In this document: positions 24,108-31,869 of the stretch, one piece after another
Layout: every line of letters begins with the position of its first letter
How positions within the stretch are numbered: position 1 is the first letter of the stretch
DNA from: RYN-230 sp963717125
Lineage (GTDB): Bacteria > Actinomycetota > Actinomycetes > Streptosporangiales > Streptosporangiaceae
DNA length: 64,000 nucleotides
Direction: 5' to 3'
Assembly: GCA_963717125.1 (NCBI GenBank)
Contig: CAVQVG010000004.1
Span: 62,001-126,000, forward strand
The notes under the pieces: generated by a model
Told to the model about the DNA's origin: nothing
Databases searched by the model: none
What the model saw: only the letters and a program-made list of their open reading frames with translations
Program-made: the position numbers and the translations under genes

Positions 24108-24320
24108 GCCTACCGGGTTGTCGATCATGGCGCGCGGGGGTTCACCCGGATGCCGGGGCGGCAGGGCGGGGCCGGCTTTGAGTACCCGGGTAATGGGCTG
24201 CGCCGAACCCGGATATCCGGATGGGCGTGCGCCACTGGCAAGGTGACCGTAATTCCGTTTCGGTAAAGATTCCCGTAACCTTCTGGACATGTGGCAGCTG
24301 GCTGTGTGTTTGGCTGGCAA
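24075..24320 (-). CDS. Possible short peptide ORF ending FGAYAPGCNS
   Basis: A minus-strand frame of up to 81 codons (TTG at 24320, ATG at 24290, or ATG near 24128) ends with NPVGFGAYAPGCNS. Past its TAG the same frame runs on through a second FGAYAPRCNS copy to a TGA at 23946-23948, which overlaps the radical SAM start. Nothing else in the ORF is recognisable and no convincing ribosome-binding site is visible. A leader plus Gly/aromatic/Cys core next to a radical SAM gene is the usual layout of a modified peptide (RiPP), but this is inference. The gap 23950-24328 holds nothing else apart from an AT-richer, promoter-like patch near 24240-24290. Confidence 0.3.
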   Translation of the reverse strand: MPAKHTASCHMSRRLRESLPKRNYGHLASGARPSGYPGSAQPITRVLKAGPALPPRHPGEPPRAMIDNPVGFGAYAPGCNS

Positions 24321-24328
24321 AGCGGGTG

Positions 24329-25560
24329 TTACGGTGCCGAAGATCTGCCGCCGCGACGGATAGTTGTGGCCAGCGCCGCGAGCCGCAGCGCGTCCACCGC
24401 GTCGTATGTCATCCAGATCGGCAGGTCTCCGTTATTCCAGCTCCACAGGGCGGCCGGCTCGCTATAACTGCTCCAGATCCAGCTGGCCGCCGTGCCGACC
24501 GCCGGATGACTAGCCGGCAAACCCACCGATACAAGCGCCTTTACTACCCAGGCCGCGGTGAAATGCCGGGTATAAAGAGGTTCCGTCCCGCCCTCGAAGG
24601 GCCGGTCGATGATTTCGCTGACGTTCCCCAGATCGCGCTGCCCAGCCAGCCAGGCCGCGGCCTGCTCCGTGGCCGCCCGCACTTCCGGGGTGGGCCGCTC
24701 GACCTGGGCGAGGGCCTGCACCGCGCGCGCCGTGTGCGCGATCGACGGCGCCGGGGACACTAGCAGTGGTTCGACCTTCTCCGGCCACAGCAGCAGGTCG
24801 CCGTACGGGCGGCGGGCGTCCAGCAGGTCCCGGATCAGCGTGGCGGTCAGCTCCGAATCCGGATCCAATTGCCGGCTGGCTTCGAGCACCGTGGTCAGGA
24901 TGTAGGGCCGGGTCCGCTCGAACTCGCCGATGTTGGCCTTAATCGTGTCGAGTTGCGCGAACAGGCTGGTCGTCCCCTCGATCCGGTGCAGCGTCTGGAG
25001 AACCGTGGCGGTGACCTCGGGCCTGGGCTCACGCTGGCTGTCGGCTGCGTATCCGCCGGTTTGCGAGGCCCCGTCCCGGAGCCTGGCGGCCACCGGCACC
25101 AGATCGGCGGCCAGCGAACCCTCCAGCAGCAGCATGGCCCGCAGGCCGAAGGCGGTGGACAGAGGCGTGGCCCGGGTGCCGAGTCGGCGCAGGTCGTGCG
25201 GCCAGCCTTGCGCCGCGCCAGCGCCCTCCCTGGTCAGCGAGTCCCGCAGCGCACCGGCCACGTTGTCGAAGACCTGGAGCAGCGTCGGCGGAGTGACGGC
25301 CAGCCGCGGCGGTGCCACGCCCTGGGTGGCCCGGATGGCCTTTGAGTGAAGCTCCTCGGCCAGCCCGTAAATGGAGCCGCGGGCGGTCAGGTAATCGTCG
25401 AGCGCGCGCGCCTTCTCGTCGGACGGGAAATCCTGGCCCGAGCCCCACTGCTCTGATCTCGTCAGCGCTGAGCGCCAGTGCATCGGCGGCATCGTCGATG
25501 GTCTGGCCGCGGGACCGTAGGGCCTTACGCAGCTCAGTGCCGAAGACTCGCTTTTCCGCC
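24329..25560 (-). pseudogene. XRE-HTH plus alpha/alpha-toroid protein, frameshifted
   Basis: The main frame (24329 to about 25460) encodes about 375 residues of helical-pair repeats like those of prenyltransferase/squalene-cyclase toroids (TAFGLRAMLLLEG, TVLQTLHRIEG, HTARAVQALAQVE, FTAAWVVKALVSVGL, WMTYDAVDALRLAAL). Just upstream, in a different frame, lies FGTELRKALRSRGQTIDDAA and LALSADEIRAV, an XRE-type HTH. The sense resumes in the toroid frame as SGQDFPSDEKARALDDYL, so a frameshift falls at about 25440-25460. No catalytic DxDD or QW motif is evident, so enzymatic cyclisation is doubtful. Upstream of radical SAM, same strand. Confidence 0.6.
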
Positions 25561-26114
25561 GCGGGCAGCGCGGCGGCCTGCCCGGCCGGCAGCGCTGTCC
25601 GGCTGCTGCGTGGGGCGGCGATGCCCCCGGGTTCGGTCCCGCAGCGGCCGTCGGTTTCAGTCAGCGCCACGGCGAGGGCGCCGAGCGCCTCGGTCTCGAC
25701 TTCCAGGCGGAGTGCCCGGGGCGACGGAACCGTGCCGGGTGCCGCCACTGACCGGAGCTGATGCAGCGGTCCCAGTTGGCCAGCAGCGCTTGGCGGCGGC
25801 GGCCGAGGTCAGGGGCGTAGAGCTCGGTTGCCTCGGGCAGCGAACTCCAGAAACAGCCCGAGGGACAGGCTGCCGTCGGCCACGATCATCAAGGTGGGCG
25901 GCAGCGAGCTGGCCGCTTCGCGTACCGCCTGCACGATGGCCCGCTCGGCAGGCGCCCCGGCAGCCACGAAGGCGCGGACCCGGTCTAGTCCGGTCAGCGA
26001 GTCCAGTTGTAGCTCAGTGCCGGAAAGCCGGTCCTCCTGCAGCCCAACACGGGTCCGTAGGCTCTTGAGCACAGATGCGACACCTGCTGCGACGAGATCC
26101 AGCGGTTCGGACAT
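25561..26114 (-). pseudogene. Decayed N-terminal part of an XRE-like regulator
   Basis: From ATG 26114 a clean frame encodes MSEPLDLVAAGVASVLKSLR, TRVGLQEDRLSGTELQLDSL and so on to ADGSLSLGLFLEF, then stops at 25809. The next frame continues the sense with ELYAPDLGRRRQALLANWDR (about 25770-25830). A third frame then resumes with LHQLRSVAAPGTVP and LRLEVETEALGALAVALTE. Two indels thus break one protein into three frames. I recall similar N-termini in actinobacterial regulator-like proteins, but cannot name the family. Its 3' end runs into the XRE-toroid relic, so the two may have been fused by deletion. Confidence 0.55.
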
Positions 26115-26240
26115 CTTCTTGCTCACCAGCTAGGGAAGACCTCTTGTCTGCGGACGGCGAGTCTAACCTTTGGGCGGAACACTGGGCGACCGTACCGAGT
26201 TCTGCCCAATGGTGGCGACGGCGAGAGGAAGGGACAGGCC

Positions 26241-27092
26241 GTGACGGCTCAGCTGCGGGATCAGCTTGGACAGTGGGGGATCTGGCGGGGCGCTCACCAG
26301 CTGACGGGGGAGCTGGCGGCGGCAATCGAGCAGTGCGGGTTCGGCGCGTTGTGGGTCGGCGGCTCCCCGGACGGAGACCTGGTCCAGGTCGAGGAGTTGC
26401 TGGACGCGACCAGCGGGCTGACCGTCGGGACCAGCATCGTGAACATCTGGAAGGACGGCCCGCACGAGGTGGCCCGGTCGTTCGCCCGGGTGCAGCAGCG
26501 GCATCCGGGCCGCTTCGTGCTCGGCGTCGGCGCCGGGCACCCGGAGGCGACCCAGCACTACGAGCGGCCGTACCAGACCCTGGCCAGCTATGTCGACACG
26601 CTGCTGGGCGACGGCGTACCGCGGGATGCGCTGGTGCTGGCCGCGCTGGGCCCGCGGGTGCTCCGGCTGGCCCGGGACCGCACCGCGGGCGCGATTCCCT
26701 ATCTGGTGCCGCCCGAGCACACCCGGCTGGCCCGGGAGATCCTCGGCCCGGAGCCGCTGCTCGCCCCGGAGCACAAGGCCGTGCTCGACACCGACCTCAG
26801 CCGGGCCCGGGCGCTGGGCCGCGAGCGGGTGCGCACGCCGTATCTCGGCCTGGTCAACTACACCAGCAACCTGCGCCGGTTCGGCTGGACGGACGCGGAT
26901 CTGAGCGACGGCGGCAGCGACGCGCTGGTCGACGCGCTGGTCGCGCACGGCACCGCGGACCAGGTCGCGGCGCAGCTGGCCAGGCATCTGGAGGCCGGGG
27001 CGGACCATGTCGTGGTCCAGTTGCTCACCGGGCCGGACGCCGATCCGCTGCCCGGCTACCGGCAGCTGGCCCAGGCGCTGAAGCTGAGCTGA
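26241..27092 (+). CDS. LLM-class F420-dependent oxidoreductase
   Basis: 283 residues of the luciferase-like monooxygenase fold (TIGR03620-type). The features are FGALWVGGSPDGDL near residue 34, LTVGTSIVNIW, the family turn RFVLGVGAGHPE near 93, LAALGPRVLRLARDRTAGAIPYL and the C-terminal VAAQLARHLEAGADHVVVQ. Members use the deazaflavin F420 in hydride transfer; the substrate is unknown. GTG start after GAGAGGAAGGGA. It is divergent from the decayed regulator and stands alone. Confidence 0.9.
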   Translation: MTAQLRDQLGQWGIWRGAHQLTGELAAAIEQCGFGALWVGGSPDGDLVQVEELLDATSGLTVGTSIVNIWKDGPHEVARSFARVQQRHPGRFVLGVGAGHPEATQHYERPYQTLASYVDTLLGDGVPRDALVLAALGPRVLRLARDRTAGAIPYLVPPEHTRLAREILGPEPLLAPEHKAVLDTDLSRARALGRERVRTPYLGLVNYTSNLRRFGWTDADLSDGGSDALVDALVAHGTADQVAAQLARHLEAGADHVVVQLLTGPDADPLPGYRQLAQALKLS

Positions 27093-27116
27093 CGGCTGGG
27101 CCGCCGGGCGGCTGAG

Positions 27117-27367
27117 TCAGCGGGCACTGGCGTTAAGCAAACTTTGCCCGCTGGGCAGCAGGGTGACCTCGGCCAGCTGCCAGCCAGCCGCCGCCAGCAG
27201 CTGGCCGTATTGGTCGCGGCTGCGTTCCCGGCCGCCGCTCATCACCATCATGTGCACGTCCAGCAGTTCCGGCATGACCGGGCCGGGCTGGTCGGCCAGG
27301 ATCGCTTCCACGATCAGGAGCCGGCTGCCCACGGCGGCCGCGCGGAGGGCTATCCATGCGGTGCACC
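27117..27367 (-). pseudogene. 3' fragment of an O-methyltransferase
   Basis: The minus-strand frame encodes ALRAAAVGSRLLIVEAILAD, then LLDVHMMVMSGGRERSRDQY and LLAAAGWQLAEVTLLPSG. This is the C-terminal end of plant/actinobacterial-type O-methyltransferases, where the GGRERT segment and AAAGF helix close the SAM domain. About 250 upstream residues, including the SAM-binding glycine motif, are missing. The break joins the end of the next minus-strand gene at about 27350-27385. Confidence 0.75.
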
Positions 27368-27850
27368 GTAGCCGCTGTGGATAGCTAAGTCAGCCAGTGC
27401 TCCGGATAACCCCGCGTACTTCTGCACCAGCGCGCCGACCCGCGGCAGCGCGGCCGTGACGTGCTTGATCGCGTTGCCGCGCACGCTCTTGTACGCCTTG
27501 ATGACCGTGGGCCGCCCGGACGCGGCCGCGCGCGCGTCGGTCACCGTGAGCAGGGCCTCGGCCACCTCGTCGCCGCGTTTGGTCAGGTAGTCGCCGAACT
27601 CGGCCCCGCCCGAGGTGCGGAAGTCCGCCCAGAACGGATCGAGCTGGTCCACCATGTCCGGCAGCAGGTCCCGCACCATGAACTCGATGTGGCCCGGCAT
27701 GAACGTGTTGACCGTCTTGTAGGCGAGCTTGAGCGCGGTCCCGGACACCCCGGACTTGTCCCCGAGCTCTTGCCCGATCAGGTGGTAGCAGTCCTCGCCG
27801 ACCGCTGGCTCGACGTCGGGCGCGAGCAGAATCTCACGAAGCGTGGCGGC
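27350..27850 (-). CDS. Conserved actinobacterial protein (DUF6918-like), 3' end rearranged
   Basis: About 166 residues, entirely helical in appearance: ATLREILLAPDVEPAVGEDC, DKSGVSGTALKLAYKTVNTF, DLLPDMVDQLDPFWADF, AEALLTVTDARAA and IKAYKSVRGNAIKHVTAALP. I recall this pattern as a small actinobacterial family of unknown function (DUF6918-like; moderate confidence). ATG at 27850 is used; AAGGAG lies 12 bases upstream, and the ATG at 27889 is an alternative. The last 15 residues (HSGYGAPHG) come from the junction with the methyltransferase relic, so the native C-terminus may be altered. Confidence 0.7.
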   Translation of the reverse strand, partial: AATLREILLAPDVEPAVGEDCYHLIGQELGDKSGVSGTALKLAYKTVNTFMPGHIEFMVRDLLPDMVDQLDPFWADFRTSGGAEFGDYLTKRGDEVAEALLTVTDARAAASGRPTVIKAYKSVRGNAIKHVTAALPRVGALVQKYAGLSGALADLAIHSGYGAPHG

Positions 27851-28041
27851 CATGGGTATGTTGTTCTCCTTGTTGCCCGGGTTGCCCATCGGGACCACGC
27901 ACGCCTAGTGCAGCGCCCCCCTCCGTCAGTAGACGGCGCGCGCTGGGCCCCGGTTTACCGCCTTCCCGGTGGAATTAGCCGCCTTGAGGATGTGCCGCGG
28001 CCCGGGCGCGGTGGATGCTCAGAGTTCGTGGAGGCGCGCAG

Positions 28042-29028
28042 ATGAGGCCCGCGCCGGCCCCGCTGCCGGTTGAGGGTGAGCTGCCTTCGCTGGACGGCGC
28101 CACCGGGTGGCTCAACTCGGCCCCGCTGACCGCGGCCCGGCTGCGCGGGCACGTCGTGCTGGTCAACTTCTGCACCTATACCTGCATCAACTGGATCCGC
28201 TCGCTGCCGTACGTCCGCGCCTGGGCCAGCAAGTACGCCGACCAGGGCCTGGTTGTGCTCGGCGTGCACACCCCGGAGTTCGCGTTCGAGCGGAGCGCCG
28301 GGAACGTCCGCTGGGCGGTGCGGGACCTGCGGGTCGGGTATCCGGTGGCGACCGACAACCACTACGCGATCTGGCACGCGTTCGGGAACATGTACTGGCC
28401 CGCCCTCTACTTCGTCGACGCGCAGGGCCGGATCCGCCATCACCAGTTCGGCGAGGGCGACTACGAGGAGTCGGAGCTGATCATCCAGCAATTGCTGGCC
28501 AGCGGCGCCGACCGGCCGGCCCGCAGCGTGGTGTCAGTGCACGCGCAGGGCGTCGAGGCCCCGGCCGACTGGGCCACGCTGGAGTCACCGGAGAACTACG
28601 CGGGCTATGAGCGGACCGAGAACTTCGCCTCGCCCGGTGGCATCGTCCCAGACGAGAGTCGCGGTTACGCCGCCCCAATCCGGCTGCGGCTCAACCACTG
28701 GGCGCTGTCCGGCGACTGGACGGTGGCGGGCCAGGCGAGCACGCTCAACGCGGCCATCGGCCGGATCGCCTACCGGTTCCACGCCCGCGACCTGCACCTG
28801 GTCATGGGCCCGGCCGCGGCGGACGCCCCGGTCCGGTTCCGGGTGCTCATCGACGGGCAGCCACCCGGCGCCGACCATGGGCTCGACGTGGACGGCCAGG
28901 GCATCGGGACGGTCCCGCAGCAGCGGCTCTACCAGCTCATCCGGCAGCGCGGGCTGATCGCCGAGCGCACCTTCGAGATCACGTTCCTCGATCCCGGCGT
29001 GCAGGCCTACTCGTTCACGTTCGGCTAG
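28042..29028 (+). CDS. Thioredoxin-fold protein with DipZ-type C-terminal domain
   Basis: 328 residues. The N-terminal AhpC/TSA-thioredoxin domain carries LVNFCTYTCINWIRSLPYVR, in which CTYTC supplies the redox cysteines, followed by VVLGVHTPEF and YPVATDNHYAIWHAFGNMYW with the cis-proline region WPALYFVD. From about residue 170 comes the carbohydrate-binding-like C-terminal domain found in DipZ proteins (LNHWALSGDWTVAGQ, YRFHARDLHLVMGP, YQLIRQRG). The DipZ membrane part (CcdA) is absent, so this is a stand-alone, probably cytoplasmic, form. GGAGG lies seven bases before the ATG at 28042. Confidence 0.88.
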   Translation: MRPAPAPLPVEGELPSLDGATGWLNSAPLTAARLRGHVVLVNFCTYTCINWIRSLPYVRAWASKYADQGLVVLGVHTPEFAFERSAGNVRWAVRDLRVGYPVATDNHYAIWHAFGNMYWPALYFVDAQGRIRHHQFGEGDYEESELIIQQLLASGADRPARSVVSVHAQGVEAPADWATLESPENYAGYERTENFASPGGIVPDESRGYAAPIRLRLNHWALSGDWTVAGQASTLNAAIGRIAYRFHARDLHLVMGPAAADAPVRFRVLIDGQPPGADHGLDVDGQGIGTVPQQRLYQLIRQRGLIAERTFEITFLDPGVQAYSFTFG

Positions 29029-29033
29029 GCCCC

Positions 29034-29084
29034 GTGTTCAGCGGAAGGACGTGTTCAGCGGAAGGAGGTACTCAGAGGAAGGAC
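29034..29084. repeat. 17-bp tandem repeat, about three copies
   Basis: Units GTGTTCAGCGGAAGGAC at 29034-29050, a near copy at 29051-29067 and a diverged copy at 29068-29084 (GTACTCAGAGGAAGGAC). They fill the gap between two convergent genes; the third copy enters the 3' end of the minus-strand gene and supplies its stop. Confidence 0.85.
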
Positions 29085-30235
29085 TTGCGCAGCGTCGCGA
29101 CCGAGACGTGCGGCCAGCCCAGGATGGGCGCGCCGGGCGCGTTGAGGATCCCGAAGTCCAGGATCGTCATCTGCGCGTACTGCAGCTGCATGAAGGACTC
29201 CCGGCCCGGGTGCCGGACCTTCTCGATCCAGAACGTCGCGTACACCAGCGAGGTCTGCGCGTTCGGCCCGGTCGCCCCCGGCACCGGCGGTTCCTCGCCC
29301 TGCAGGAACACAATGTTCTCGATGCCGCCCGCGCCGTCGGTCACCGGCACCGGCTTCGACGGGCCGGTCGGGTCGTTCGGCTGGGTGAGGAACGTGACCG
29401 TGGGCTGGGTGGCGATGTTGAGCGCCACCCCTTCGAAGCCGTGCCCGTCGTCGACCTGCTTCTGGATCACGGCTTGCAGCAGCCGGATCGGGTCGTTCAC
29501 CACCTCTTGTATCGGCACCCCGTCGATGTTGCTGGGCAGCGGCGGCTCAGCCGGGCTGGTGCCGAACGGCGTCCGCGGGTTGGCCGCGGAGTCGGCGATG
29601 CCGAGGTCGTATTCGGTGAACGGCGGCACCGGCGGGTTCAGCGCCGCGGCGGTCAGCTTCTCAGCGGACCCGGCCGCGTTGAGCTTCGGCACCGCCGAGT
29701 TCGCCGGGATCGCGAACGGGGTGCTGTTGAACGACGGGAACGCCGAGAACGCGTACTCGTCCGCGGCCGAGGTCAGCGTGGGCGGGCCGGTGAACGGCGT
29801 CGCGCCGCCCTGCGCCAGCACCGAGTTGCCGTGCGGGATGGTGGCCATCCGCGCGACGATCTGACCGCCCGGCGGCGGGGTCTCCTGTGGGTAGGCGGTC
29901 TCCGGCTGGGTGACCCAGATGCCCGGCTCGATGTGCAGCGCGCCACCGGTGGCGGTGTCACTGATCTTCTGCAGGTAGGTCAGGCCGAACAGTTCGATGT
30001 CGTCCTGGCCGAACCCCCGGTTGGGCACGGATGACCCGATCGGGTCGATGGTGAGCGTCTCGTCGGTCTGGTTGAGCTGCAGGTACAGCGGCGCGTTCCC
30101 CTGGAAATCCGGCCGCGCGATCAGGTTGAAGCCCTTGCCCCGCCACGTTCCGCCCAGGTCCCTGAGCAGACCCAGATTCGCGCTGACGGTGGCGTTGTCC
30201 GGAGTGATACGAACGTCCGGGATTGCCCTGGCCAT
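29072..30235 (-). CDS. Heme/lipid-binding calycin-like protein, putative
   Basis: 387 residues. An N-terminal LGLLRDLGGTWRGKGFNLIA recalls the GTWxGxG opening of nitrobindin and other calycin barrels. Further strands are YLQLNQTDETLTI, FGLTYLQKISD, ALHIEPGIWVTQP and RMATIPHGNSVLAQ. A long Pro/Ala-rich middle follows, and the C-terminal third has VALNIATQPTVTFLT and ATFWIEKVRHPG. Some homologues are annotated heme-binding proteins; I cannot place an axial ligand. GAGGAGG six bases before ATG 30235 fixes the start. Confidence 0.6.
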   Translation of the reverse strand: MARAIPDVRITPDNATVSANLGLLRDLGGTWRGKGFNLIARPDFQGNAPLYLQLNQTDETLTIDPIGSSVPNRGFGQDDIELFGLTYLQKISDTATGGALHIEPGIWVTQPETAYPQETPPPGGQIVARMATIPHGNSVLAQGGATPFTGPPTLTSAADEYAFSAFPSFNSTPFAIPANSAVPKLNAAGSAEKLTAAALNPPVPPFTEYDLGIADSAANPRTPFGTSPAEPPLPSNIDGVPIQEVVNDPIRLLQAVIQKQVDDGHGFEGVALNIATQPTVTFLTQPNDPTGPSKPVPVTDGAGGIENIVFLQGEEPPVPGATGPNAQTSLVYATFWIEKVRHPGRESFMQLQYAQMTILDFGILNAPGAPILGWPHVSVATLRKSFL

Positions 30236-30340
30236 CACTTGCCTCCTCGTGCCTGTCCCCGTGAAGAGCGGCCGCCTGGCAGAAACTGTGCTCTTCGTGA
30301 TGAACGGAGCACGGCGGCCAGGCCGTGATACACGCGTGGG

Positions 30341-30913
30341 TCAGCCGGTGGCAGGGGCGGGGCCGCCCGGATCGCGGCCGAGCAGCGCGACCAGCCGGTC
30401 ACTGGGACTGGCCAGTGGTGGCACGGTGACCGGCGCGGCGAACTGGCTGCCCCGGGTCGCTTCGGTGACCACCAGCGGGATGATCCCCATGATGCTGCTG
30501 GCCAGTTCGGCCGGGATCGGCCGGCTGTGCCCGTGCCCGCAGGCCACGGCGATGTCCCAGCCGTGCACGGCGATCTCGATGGCGCCCACGGCGGTCACGA
30601 TGGCCGCCGCGACATGCCGGTCGGCGACGGCGATGTCATAGTGGCAGCCGGTCCCGGCCGCGGCCAGCAGCTGGGCGGCCCGGTCGCGGAAGATCAGGGC
30701 CAGGCCGGCGGCGGCCGGCTCGGTCCGGTCCAGGCTGACGTAGCCGGTGGCCAGGCCCTCATGCAGCGCGGCCAGCGAGTCACTGGCGTGCCGCAGCAAC
30801 GCCGCCAGGTCCCAGTCCCGGCACGGGGTCGGCCGGGACAGCAGCACGGGCGCGACGTAGTCCACGCTGCCCAGGGCGTAGTCGATCGCGCCCGCCAGGA
30901 GACTGGCCGACAT
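30341..30913 (-). CDS. TIGR03086/DinB-type mycothiol-dependent metal protein
   Basis: 190 residues matching the TIGR03086 group of the DinB/maleylpyruvate-isomerase fold: TPCRDWDLAALLRHASDSLA (first metal histidine), a central helix with RDRAAQLLAAAG, and IEIAVHGWDIAVACG (HGWD) with the second histidine. Such proteins bind a divalent metal and often use mycothiol, the actinobacterial thiol. The substrate is unknown. GGAGGGAG lies eight bases before ATG 30913. Confidence 0.82.
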   Translation of the reverse strand: MSASLLAGAIDYALGSVDYVAPVLLSRPTPCRDWDLAALLRHASDSLAALHEGLATGYVSLDRTEPAAAGLALIFRDRAAQLLAAAGTGCHYDIAVADRHVAAAIVTAVGAIEIAVHGWDIAVACGHGHSRPIPAELASSIMGIIPLVVTEATRGSQFAAPVTVPPLASPSDRLVALLGRDPGGPAPATG

Positions 30914-31078
30914 CACGACTCCCTCCAGCCATGCTGGCCCAAGCCACCAGCGTCTATATTGACTCGCCACCGCTCGGAAAAGTATCGGCGGCGGCCGATC
31001 TGGCCAGCCTGGCTAGGCTCGGCGCATGACGCGGCTGTTCGGGCAGGTGTGGCGGGGCGCGCTGCTAGCGTGCGGCCC

Positions 31079-31477
31079 ATGGGAATCCCGCTCAGCGATG
31101 CGACGATCCGGCTGGTCGATGGGCAGAACTACGCCGTGCTGGCCACGGTTAATCCTGATGGCAGCCCGCAGACCTCCGTGGTCTGGGTCGGCCGGGACGG
31201 CGGCGATCTGCTGTTCTCCACCGTGGCGGGCCGGGTCAAGCACCGCAACATGGTGCGCGACCCGCGGGTCAGCGTCAGCGTGATCGACTCGTCGGACCCG
31301 GAGAACTACGTCGAGCTGCGCGGCCGGGTGTCGCTCAGCCCGGACCCCGGCCGTGAGCTCGATACCCAGCTCTCCTGGAAGTACGACGGCCGGGACCCCG
31401 ATCCGGACCGGCCTGGTGCGGTGCGCGTGGTGGTGCGCATGGAGGTCCAGAAGGCCACCGGCTACGCGGCCCACTGA
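31079..31477 (+). CDS. PPOX-class F420-dependent oxidoreductase
   Basis: 132 residues of the split-beta-barrel pyridoxamine-5'-phosphate-oxidase fold. Typical segments are YAVLATVNPDGSPQTSVVWV near residue 18, DLLFSTVAGRVKHRNMVRDP, VSVIDSSDPENYVELRGRV and a short C-terminus QLSWKYDG. This group uses F420 or flavin to reduce an unknown substrate. The frame is open far upstream, but the ATG at 31079 begins the conserved fold (MGIPLSDATIRLV). Single gene, divergent from the DinB-type gene. Confidence 0.88.
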   Translation: MGIPLSDATIRLVDGQNYAVLATVNPDGSPQTSVVWVGRDGGDLLFSTVAGRVKHRNMVRDPRVSVSVIDSSDPENYVELRGRVSLSPDPGRELDTQLSWKYDGRDPDPDRPGAVRVVVRMEVQKATGYAAH

Positions 31478-31869
31478 CGGCGGCTGGTCCCCGGCATCGG
31501 CTGACCCGCTTGCCGGTCAGCCGGTCCTGGGTTGTGGCGGTCATGTTCTCTCCTACGTCTCGCGGGTGGGCCGCCCTGGTCCGCTCATCGGGGGCGCGGA
31601 CGAGGGCGACAGGACCAGGTAACCCGGGCCCAGTGCAGCGGCCGTGCAGCTGATGTGGTGGGCAGATGAAGAAAGCCGTGGACTGCCCCCGATGTCGGCC
31701 AGGGCGCGCCGGGCGGCGACCGCCCGGTTCAGTAGCCGGCGCAGCTGCCGGCCGCCCGCCTGGGCGCCGTCGCCCGGGCCGCTGCGGCCGAGCGCGTCCG
31801 CGCCCGGCAGCACTCATGGTCCGCAAGCACGGGCGGGCATAGCCTGGAACCGAGCGGAGGGAGGCCCAC
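31478..31869. other. 392-bp gap with one gene-start relic
   Basis: No intact gene is visible between the PPOX gene and the acyl-CoA dehydrogenase. It contains the start relic described at 31500-31544 and nothing else I can name; open frames across it have no recognisable product. Confidence 0.6.
31500..31544 (-). pseudogene. Relic of a gene start (SD, ATG and about 15 codons)
   Basis: On the minus strand GGAGAGAAC precedes an ATG at 31544 and MTATTQDRLTGKRVS, which looks like the first residues of an SDR-type protein (LTGKRV normally leads into the Rossmann glycine motif). The sense is lost after that and runs into the 3' end of the PPOX gene. Short, so only a suggestion. Confidence 0.3.

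Noticed and set aside
24329..25460. LanC-like cyclase for the putative peptide
   Set aside because: The toroid fold fits, but the zinc motif of LanC proteins (Cys, Cys-His-Gly) is absent.
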